Assembly: GCA_002354095.1 (NCBI GenBank)
Contig: DEKX01000024.1
Location: 2,934-10,503 of the forward strand
Source: Prevotella sp. UBA2711
GTDB taxonomy: Bacteria > Bacteroidota > Bacteroidia > Bacteroidales > Bacteroidaceae
Reading direction: 5' to 3'
Length of the DNA stretch: 7,570 nucleotides
A model generated the notes under the pieces. That model saw only the letters and a list, made by a program, of their open reading frames with translations, had not been told where the DNA came from and did not search any database. Positions within the stretch are counted from its first letter, which is position 1. Every line of letters begins with the position of its first letter. The position numbers and the translations under genes were made by a program. Of this stretch, positions 1 through 4,835 are shown piece after piece.

Positions 1-1077
1 CTCTTCTGGCGTTCTCTGACTCAGTGGGTTGGCGGTCTGGGAATTGTGTTCTTCACCATCGCCATTCTCCCTTCGCTGGTAGCTGGTAGCGTAAAGGTGT
101 TTGCGGCAGAGACAACAGGTCCTGTGAAAGCTAAGATGCACCCCAGACTATCCACTACTGCCAAATGGATCTGGTCTATCTATCTGCTTCTGACTATTGC
201 CTGTGGCATTTCTTTTTGGACAGCAGGCATGAACTGGTATGAAGCACTCAACTATTCGATGACTACTACCGCCACAGGTGGATTCTCCATCCATAATGAT
301 GGTACCAATGTTTTCAATTCACCGGAAATCGACTACATATCTATCGTCTTCCAATTTCTGGCAGGTATCAACTTCACCTTATTATATATAAGCATCTTCA
401 AGTCTCGTCTGACAAGCCTGATCAAAGATTCTGAATTCAAGCTATATGTTTCTTTGGTAGCCATTGCCACATTGGTTATTATGTCGATGCTTATAGTAGA
501 TCTGGGATATGGTTACGAACAGGCTTTCCGTGAATCACTCTATCAGGTCGTATCCTTCATGACTACAACAGGTGTATATAGCGACAATGTGGCAACATGG
601 CCTCATCTCACCTGGATTATCATCTGCTGCGTCATGCTGATAGGTGCCTGCGCGGGCAGCACCAGCGGTGGCTTCAAGTGCATCCGTGGTGTCATGCTGC
701 TGAAAGTGGTCTTTAACAATTTCCGCCAGAGCCTTCACCCTAACGCGGTGTTACCAGTCAGAATCAATGGTCAGAACGTGCCACAATCAAGACTGATTGC
801 CCTCTTTGCCTTCTTTGTGCTTATGGTCCTGATGTTACTGATTACAACTACCATCATGATTGTATCTGGCATTGACACCATTAATTCCATTGTCATCGGA
901 CTAAGTTGTGTAAGTAACGTAGGACCGTCGCTTGCCAATGACATCGGAGCGAACATCACCTGGTCTGGTATGGCGGACCATATCAAATGGATACTTTGCC
1001 TGCTGATGCTGATGGGACGTCTTGAGATTATGACAGTACTTGTGCTGTTTACCCGCAGCTTCTGGAAAGAGAACTAA
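1..1077 (+). CDS. trkH: TrkH family potassium uptake protein, 3' part (5' end outside window)
   Basis: The reading frame is open from the first base and encodes 358 residues. The N-terminal quarter or so of a usual 480-500 aa TrkH is missing, including the first pore domain. The GTG at 46 is internal, not a start, because the conserved stretch LFWRSLTQWVGGLG precedes it in frame. TrkH/TrkG/KtrB proteins are membrane K+ translocation subunits that work with a cytoplasmic nucleotide-binding TrkA subunit. Visible pore signatures are TTTATGGFS (fragment residues about 88-96), TTTGVYS followed by WP (188-200), GACAGSTSGGFK (215-226) and SNVGPSL (305-311). These fit pore repeats two to four, separated by hydrophobic helices. 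The ending MGRLEIMTVLVLF is typical of the family. TrkA would normally be nearby, but is not in the window. The gene converges with the lipoprotein gene and a shared terminator follows. Family assignment is very secure; ion selectivity is inferred from the family. Confidence 0.95.
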   Translation, partial: LFWRSLTQWVGGLGIVFFTIAILPSLVAGSVKVFAAETTGPVKAKMHPRLSTTAKWIWSIYLLLTIACGISFWTAGMNWYEALNYSMTTTATGGFSIHNDGTNVFNSPEIDYISIVFQFLAGINFTLLYISIFKSRLTSLIKDSEFKLYVSLVAIATLVIMSMLIVDLGYGYEQAFRESLYQVVSFMTTTGVYSDNVATWPHLTWIIICCVMLIGACAGSTSGGFKCIRGVMLLKVVFNNFRQSLHPNAVLPVRINGQNVPQSRLIALFAFFVLMVLMLLITTTIMIVSGIDTINSIVIGLSCVSNVGPSLANDIGANITWSGMADHIKWILCLLMLMGRLEIMTVLVLFTRSFWKEN

Positions 1078-1081
1078 TAAA

Positions 1082-1107
1082 AAAAGGTCTTCGTTTGAAG
1101 ACCTTTT
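1082..1107. terminator. Bidirectional hairpin terminator between convergent genes
   Basis: An 11-bp perfect stem (AAAAGGTCTTC pairing with GAAGACCTTTT) closes a 4-nt loop GTTT. The A-run on the left arm and T-run on the right arm make it an intrinsic terminator in either direction. It lies 4 bp after the trkH stop codon and 6 bp beyond the end of the minus-strand lipoprotein gene, so it can end both transcripts. Confidence 0.85.
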
Positions 1108-1113
1108 CTATCA

Positions 1114-1983
1114 CTATTTCACCAATACAACCAGATACTTACTTGTGGCCCAGAAGGCTTCAGGGTTGCTGATCCGGAGAACAAACTGTTTGTTGGCATC
1201 ACGCTGTAACGTATAAGAGCCTGCGGGATGCGAGGTCAGGATCTCCGCTGACTTACTATATAGCTTGATCTCTTTGTCAATACGAATATCAATCTTGGTG
1301 AAGTAATCCTTATTGAAGTCCTTCTCAAGTAGCTTTGTCTTACTGAACAAACCGTCCTTTGTGAGAATACGCTGCTCTTTGAGTTCATCCTTAGTACCAA
1401 ACACAAACCAAGCCGTATGGAGAGCCTTGTCCTGGGTGGTGATGGTCTGCTCCTTCTTTGTGTTATCTTCCTTCAGAGTGGTAACATCAGTATTCAGTGA
1501 CGCGACCTTCTCATCAAGTTCTGCGATATGGATATCCTTCCTGTCAAGCTCTTCACGGAGTGCCTGCAACTGCTGATCCTTTGTCTCCATCTGCTGTGTC
1601 AGATTATCTATGATCTTCTTCAGCTGTGAACCTTTCACAGAACTCTCACGAACCTGTTGCTTCAGTTTATTAATCAACTCCTTGTTCTGCTTCATCATCG
1701 ACTGGATAAACTGGAAGTTCTCCTTGATACGCTGCATGGTGTTTGTCCCCTCGCCCTGTTTGGCAAGTGTTACACGACTCTGAGCCTCAGTAATCTCACG
1801 AAAGCCCTCTTCAATATCGCTGAGGGTGGTCATCATGTCATTAATCTCATTATCTTTTTGAGAGATAATCTGTTCCAAGGAGTCACGCTGCTGCTGGGCA
1901 GCCTGCTCTGCCTTCTTTACTGCATCCTGATTACAGCTTGCAACTGCAAATGTGCAGACAATAGCATAAACTAACTTTCTCAT
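1114..1983 (-). CDS. Coiled-coil lipoprotein with conserved C-terminal domain
   Basis: The 289-aa protein starts with a lipoprotein signal peptide, MRKLVYAIVCTFAVASC, with lipobox AVASC and Cys17 as the predicted lipidated residue. Residues about 20-190 are rich in Gln, Glu, Lys and Asp with heptad-like hydrophobic spacing, which indicates a long coiled coil. Residues about 191-289 form a separate, probably beta-rich domain that begins AWFVFGTKDELKEQ and includes SKSAEILTSHPAGSY. From memory, this architecture matches a widespread Bacteroidetes family sometimes labelled Cbp1-like collagen-binding adhesin. I cannot confirm that name or the binding function, so no symbol is given. It should sit on the periplasmic or outer face of an outer-membrane-anchored lipid. 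The start is 3 bp after the rsmI stop codon, so the two are almost certainly one transcript. A short AAGG lies just upstream of the ATG. Real gene: very likely; function: unknown. Confidence 0.9.
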   Translation of the reverse strand: MRKLVYAIVCTFAVASCNQDAVKKAEQAAQQQRDSLEQIISQKDNEINDMMTTLSDIEEGFREITEAQSRVTLAKQGEGTNTMQRIKENFQFIQSMMKQNKELINKLKQQVRESSVKGSQLKKIIDNLTQQMETKDQQLQALREELDRKDIHIAELDEKVASLNTDVTTLKEDNTKKEQTITTQDKALHTAWFVFGTKDELKEQRILTKDGLFSKTKLLEKDFNKDYFTKIDIRIDKEIKLYSKSAEILTSHPAGSYTLQRDANKQFVLRISNPEAFWATSKYLVVLVK

Positions 1984-1986
1984 ACC

Positions 1987-2700
1987 TTATTTATTATTAG
2001 TTGATTCACTCTTTAAAGTCTTTGACTTCTCGTCACATCCTGCAAGGATAATAACGATTTCACCTTTGGGTTCCTTCTCTTTGAAATGGGCAATGACTTC
2101 ATCCAGCGTTCCACGCACGCTTTCCTCATGCACCTTGGATATCTCGCGGCATACGCTTACCTGACGATCACCGCCATAGGTTTCCGCAAACTGCTGAAGC
2201 GTTTTCACCAAGCGATAAGGTGACTCATAGAAAATCATCGTACGCTCTTCATCCTTCAGCGACTCCAGTTTGGTCTGGCGCCCTTTCTTCTGAGGCAGGA
2301 AACCTTCGAAGGCAAAACGGTCACAAGGCAGACCACTCGACACCAAAGCCGGCACAAAAGCCGTTGCTCCTGGCAGGCACTGCACCTCAACTCCAGCCCT
2401 GACAGCTTCACGCACAAGGAAGAAGCCTGGATCACTGATACCTGGTGTACCGGCATCACTGATCAGCGCCACGTTCTCACCAGCCAACAAACGATTGACA
2501 ACACCTGCCGAGGTGCCGTGTTCATTGAACTTATGATGTGACATGAGGCTGTTCTTGATATCATAATGCTTCAACAAGATGCCCGAAGTACGGGTATCTT
2601 CCGCAAGCACGAGGTCCACCTCTTTCAGGATCCGGACCGCCCTGAAGGTCATGTCCTCCATATTGCCTACAGGTGTTGGAACAATATATAATATGCCCAT
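1987..2700 (-). CDS. rsmI: 16S rRNA (cytidine(1402)-2'-O)-methyltransferase RsmI
   Basis: This 237-aa cytoplasmic enzyme uses S-adenosylmethionine to methylate the 2'-OH of C1402 in the decoding centre of 16S rRNA. It belongs to the tetrapyrrole-methylase-like fold family. Visible motifs are PTPVGN (residues 8-13), AEDTR (33-37), the SAM-binding loop SDAGTPGISDPG (81-92), LPGATA (109-114), FYESPYR (157-163), CREISKVHEE (184-193) and GEIVIILAG (213-221). Compared with the E. coli protein (about 286 aa) it lacks the C-terminal extension, which is normal for Bacteroidetes homologues as far as I know. The start is fixed by LYIVPTPVGN beginning at residue 4. The gene leads a two-gene operon with the coiled-coil lipoprotein and is divergent from the AI-2E transporter gene. 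Its promoter lies so close that the leader should be only a few nucleotides. Confidence 0.96.
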   Translation of the reverse strand: MGILYIVPTPVGNMEDMTFRAVRILKEVDLVLAEDTRTSGILLKHYDIKNSLMSHHKFNEHGTSAGVVNRLLAGENVALISDAGTPGISDPGFFLVREAVRAGVEVQCLPGATAFVPALVSSGLPCDRFAFEGFLPQKKGRQTKLESLKDEERTMIFYESPYRLVKTLQQFAETYGGDRQVSVCREISKVHEESVRGTLDEVIAHFKEKEPKGEIVIILAGCDEKSKTLKSESTNNK

Positions 2701-2708
2701 AAACGCGA

Positions 2709-2740
2709 CAAATTTAGTTCAAATAATCAGAATAGACAAA
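2709..2740 (-). promoter_or_regulatory. Promoter of rsmI operon (Bacteroidetes type)
   Basis: Read on the minus strand, TTTG (2740-2737) is followed by a 20-bp spacer and TAAATTTG (2716-2709), an exact match to the Bacteroidetes -33 TTTG / -7 TAnnTTTG consensus. Expected transcription start is around 2703-2706, only about 3-6 nt before the rsmI ATG at 2700. Confidence 0.8.
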
Positions 2741-2755
2741 AAAAGTAGTAAAATC

Positions 2756-2787
2756 TTTGCAATTTTTAAAATGATTTGGTAATTTTG
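2756..2787 (+). promoter_or_regulatory. Promoter of AI-2E transporter gene (Bacteroidetes type)
   Basis: TTTG (2756-2759), a 20-bp spacer and TAATTTTG (2780-2787) match the Bacteroidetes consensus exactly. The start of transcription should be near 2792, giving a leader of about 15 nt before the ATG at 2807. It stands back to back with the rsmI promoter; the two -33 elements are 15 bp apart. Confidence 0.82.
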
Positions 2788-2806
2788 CCGACAAATTACA
2801 TATAAC

Positions 2807-3904
2807 ATGACTGAAAATTCCCTTAATTATGAACGTCTGCTTAGACAGGCTGGTCTCTGGCTCTTGGTCATAGCAGTATTTTTGCTCATTGATTATCTCA
2901 GCAGCATACTGCTTCCATTCTTCATCGCCTGGTTTTTCGCTTATTTGCTCTATCCGATGGTATCGTTTGTGGATCGCCGCCTTCATTTCCCCCGTGCCCT
3001 GAGCATTCTTCTGACCCTCATCGTGGTCACAGCGATTCTCGCAGGTGTCGTATTCCTCATCTTCCCGCCGATGATTGAACAGTTCGAGAAACTGGAGGCA
3101 CTCGCCACCGACTATATCCAGAAAACAGCCCATATCAGCTCTATTCCTGACGCTGTGGCTGAATGGGTTACGAGGAATCAGCACGACATTGAGAAGTTCT
3201 TTAGGAGCAAGGACTTTGCCAACGGACTGAAGGAGATCATGCCGGGCGTGTTCTCATTCCTCGGACAGACCTATAGTATCATCATGAGTGTCGTCGCCTC
3301 GTTCATCACCTTATTATACATGTTCTTCATCCTACTCGACTATGAGTATCTGTCAGAAAACTGGATCCGCATCTTCCCTGAGAAGAACCGTCCGTTCTGG
3401 CAGGAACTGATGGGTGATGTTCAGAAAGCACTTAACAACTACATCCGCGGTCAGGGTCTCGTGGCGCTCATCATGGGAATCCTCTTCTGCATTGGTTTTA
3501 CCATCATCGATTTCCCGATGGCTATCGGCCTTGGCATCTTGATTGGCATCATGGACCTTGTGCCCTATCTGCATACCTTCGCTCTCATCCCTACCGTCCT
3601 TTTAGCCCTTCTGAAGTCGGCTGACACAGGACAGAGTTTCTGGATCATCTTAGCAGGTGCCCTGATTGTTTTCATTGTGGTACAGCTCATTTGCGATATG
3701 ATTGTCACGCCTAAGGTCATGGGTAGCGCCATGGGGCTCAACCCCGCCATCCTGTTGCTGAGCCTCTCTGTATGGGGTGCCTTGTTAGGATTCATCGGAC
3801 TGATCATTGCCTTGCCACTGACCACTCTGCTCATTGCATACTACAAGCGATATGTGACAAAAGAGGAGGAAAAAGAGAGAATAACAAAAAAATCCCCCGA
3901 ATAA
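2807..3904 (+). CDS. AI-2E family transporter (TqsA/PerM-like membrane protein)
   Basis: The 365-aa integral membrane protein has the family layout: paired N-terminal helices (about residues 14-49), a third hydrophobic segment (64-86), an amphipathic soluble-like stretch (about 88-150), a helix at 154-177, and a block of helices from 215 to 345. Family signatures include MDLVPYLHTFALIPTVLLAL (249-268) and TPKVMGSAMGLNPAILLLSL (301-320), followed by GLIIALPLTTLLIAYYKRY. The charged tail KEEEKERITKK is cytoplasmic in the usual model. The family is named for E. coli TqsA, linked to autoinducer-2 export, but other members act as Na+/H+ antiporters, so the substrate here cannot be stated. The gene has its own promoter. 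No terminator separates it from the tRNA gene, whose -33 box begins one base after this stop codon, so some read-through into the tRNA is likely. Confidence 0.92.
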   Translation: MTENSLNYERLLRQAGLWLLVIAVFLLIDYLSSILLPFFIAWFFAYLLYPMVSFVDRRLHFPRALSILLTLIVVTAILAGVVFLIFPPMIEQFEKLEALATDYIQKTAHISSIPDAVAEWVTRNQHDIEKFFRSKDFANGLKEIMPGVFSFLGQTYSIIMSVVASFITLLYMFFILLDYEYLSENWIRIFPEKNRPFWQELMGDVQKALNNYIRGQGLVALIMGILFCIGFTIIDFPMAIGLGILIGIMDLVPYLHTFALIPTVLLALLKSADTGQSFWIILAGALIVFIVVQLICDMIVTPKVMGSAMGLNPAILLLSLSVWGALLGFIGLIIALPLTTLLIAYYKRYVTKEEEKERITKKSPE

Positions 3905-3905
3905 A

Positions 3906-3937
3906 TTTGGCAGATTCAAAAAATCGTTGTACCTTTG
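3906..3937 (+). promoter_or_regulatory. Promoter of tRNA-Lys
   Basis: TTTG (3906-3909), a 20-bp spacer and TACCTTTG (3930-3937) match the Bacteroidetes consensus exactly. The -33 box begins at the second base after the upstream stop codon. The tRNA begins 29 bp after the -7 element, leaving a short 5' leader for RNase P removal. Confidence 0.88.
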
Positions 3938-3966
3938 CACCCGATTTCGCAGAAATCAATAAGGTC

Positions 3967-4039
3967 GATCCGTTAGCTCAGTCGGTAGAGCACAACACTT
4001 TTAATGTTGGGGTCTTGGGTTCGAGCCCCAAACGGATCA
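3967..4039 (+). tRNA. tRNA-Lys (anticodon UUU)
   Basis: The 73 bases fold into a full cloverleaf. The acceptor stem GATCCGT (3967-3973) pairs with ACGGATC (4032-4038), with discriminator A4039. The D stem GCTC/GAGC encloses AGTCGGTA. The anticodon stem CAACA (3993-3997) pairs with TGTTG (4005-4009) around loop CTTTTAA, giving anticodon TTT at 4000-4002. The variable loop is GGGTC, and the T arm TTGGG-TTCGAGC-CCCAA spans 4015-4031. The 3' CCA is not encoded and must be added after transcription. The 3' end of the gene is part of an exact direct repeat that reappears 73 bp downstream. Confidence 0.97.
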
Positions 4040-4046
4040 CTTTAAG
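4026..4046. repeat. Direct repeat copy 1: tRNA-Lys 3' end
   Basis: This is a 21-bp stretch containing the last 14 bases of the tRNA gene (part of the T arm and the 3' acceptor strand) plus seven bases beyond it, CTTTAAG in its final part. An identical copy lies at 4099-4119. A duplicated tRNA 3' end is the classic footprint of site-specific integration by tyrosine recombinases, so this copy could be an attL or attB-like site. Only the duplication itself is directly seen. Confidence 0.75.
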
Positions 4047-4047
4047 G

Positions 4048-4096
4048 AATCAGCAAGTAATTGATGTTCAATCGCTTGCTGATTTTCTTTTTTTCT
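4048..4096 (+). terminator. Terminator of tRNA-Lys transcript
   Basis: The 10-bp stem AATCAGCAAG (4048-4057) pairs with CTTGCTGATT (4075-4084). Inside it ATTGA (4060-4064) pairs with TCAAT (4068-4072) around a 3-nt loop, making one long, nearly continuous hairpin. A T-rich tail TTTTCTTTTTTTCT follows. This is a strong intrinsic terminator that lies wholly between the two direct repeat copies. Confidence 0.9.
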
Positions 4097-4098
4097 AT

Positions 4099-4119
4099 CC
4101 CCAAACGGATCACTTTAAG
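4099..4119. repeat. Direct repeat copy 2: partial tRNA-Lys 3' end
   Basis: An exact 21-bp copy of 4026-4046. It has no tRNA 5' part in front of it (T-run sequence from the terminator precedes it), so it cannot be a functional tRNA. The offset of 73 bp equals the tRNA length, which may be chance. It could be the attR-like remnant of an element whose interior has been lost, or a local duplication. Confidence 0.75.
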
Positions 4120-4238
4120 AAAACTTTACAATTGCCCTAAACGCCAAGAAATGGCCGATATTTCGTCAAGCGTTTCTGTCCTTCTAACTCTATCTTACAA
4201 GAAATGCTTCAAAAGGCCGTATTAAAGGAAAATCTTGC

Positions 4239-4304
4239 TACTATTAATTCTAGCAATTTTTAGATTTAATTCTAGCAATTGCTAGATTTAAATCTAGTTT
4301 TTTA
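4239..4304. repeat. Three-unit 22-bp tandem repeat of CTAG palindromes
   Basis: Three consecutive units begin at 4239, 4261 and 4283. The first two share TTAATTCTAGCAATT exactly, offset by 22 bp; units two and three share TAGATTTAA and CTAG. The array contains two perfect palindromes, CTAGCAATTGCTAG (4272-4285) and CTAGATTTAAATCTAG (4282-4297). The period is close to two helical turns, which would suit binding of a dimeric protein on one DNA face. The function is unknown. Confidence 0.7.
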
Positions 4305-4493
4305 GGCTTAACAGGCGATGCCAACACATCTCTCATTGATATTGTAACGGTACAAGATTTTCAAGCGTCTTGCAAATTATTCTCCCCAAAAGATGCGTAA
4401 AAAATTGTACCCTGTGCCTAGAATGTTGTTTTGAATAACACACCAGCAATAGTCGGGTTATAGATTGATTCTGCAAGTTTTTTTTGCATAAAG

Positions 4494-4525
4494 TTTGGAT
4501 ATTACTAAGATTTTTCTTAAATTTG
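4494..4525 (+). promoter_or_regulatory. Bacteroidetes-type promoter, possibly for the fimbrillin gene
   Basis: TTTG (4494-4497), a 20-bp spacer and TAAATTTG (4518-4525) match the consensus exactly. Transcription would start near 4530. No gene starts close by: the next supported start codon is 4836, about 305 nt on. I found no comparable promoter nearer to that gene. It may therefore produce a long-leader fimbrillin mRNA or a separate short RNA. Confidence 0.65.
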
Positions 4526-4671
4526 CAGCCGAGTACCAAGTGGCTGTATGCGAGCAGCCACGTTATAAAGGGCTCACCTTTTTCGATTGAGCGTTTGACG
4601 CGTATATATCCCTCACTGAAATGTGGAAGTTTCAAATACGGCGGATGATATGCAACAACGTTCACACTATT

Positions 4672-4701
4672 GGGTATATTGTACCCCTATGCTTCATAGG
4701 G
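4672..4701 (+). promoter_or_regulatory. Two overlapping, mutually exclusive hairpins in the presumed leader
   Basis: GGGTA (4672-4676) can pair with TACCC (4682-4686). CCCTATG (4685-4691) can pair with CATAGGG (4695-4701) across a 3-nt loop. The two stems share bases 4685-4686 and so compete. This could be a regulatory switch in the leader of the fimbrillin mRNA or only incidental palindromes; there is no T-tract to make either a terminator. Confidence 0.35.
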
Positions 4702-4835
4702 ATTGCTATACGCCTTAATGAGTGTGGACTATTGTATCATTATGTCGTATGGGCCCTTCCACAGCCTCAGTGAGATAGTGTACAAAGTTCACGCTTTTTT
4801 TGTGTGTAAAGTAAAACGATATAATGAGGTACAAT

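Larger units (their letters stand above)
4120..4835. other. Intergenic AT-rich region, no convincing gene
   Basis: About 715 bp separate the repeated tRNA end from the fimbrillin gene. Reading frames here are short or lack protein-like composition. Two tiny overlapping frames, one starting ATG at 4151 (24 codons) and one at 4204 (19 codons), are open but have no support. The stretch does contain a 22-bp tandem palindromic array (4239-4304), a perfect promoter (4494-4525), a 7-bp hairpin at 4540-4561, and overlapping hairpins at 4672-4701. No integrase, transposase or insertion-sequence end is recognisable. It may be decayed accessory DNA plus the long leader of the downstream gene. Confidence 0.6.

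Noticed and set aside
2714..3184. Minus-strand frame of 156 codons
   Set aside because: It is antisense to the well-supported AI-2E transporter gene and covers its promoter.
3772..4140. Plus-strand frame of 122 codons spanning the tRNA
   Set aside because: It overlaps the transporter 3' end, the tRNA promoter and the whole tRNA-Lys gene; a chance open frame.
4239..4304. CRISPR array
   Set aside because: The units are contiguous tandem repeats without unique spacers, and no cas gene is present.
4333..4665. Minus-strand frame of 110 codons
   Set aside because: It lies across the plus-strand promoter at 4494-4525, has no promoter of its own upstream, and its composition is typical of translated AT-rich non-coding DNA.
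4824..4835. Upstream ATG at 4824 as start of the fimbrillin gene
   Set aside because: It would place MRYN before a complete and typical lipoprotein signal peptide that starts at ATG 4836.
4120..4835. Invertible (phase-variable) promoter upstream of the surface protein
   Set aside because: I looked for inverted repeats flanking the 4494-4525 promoter and found none of convincing length; no site-specific invertase gene is in the window.
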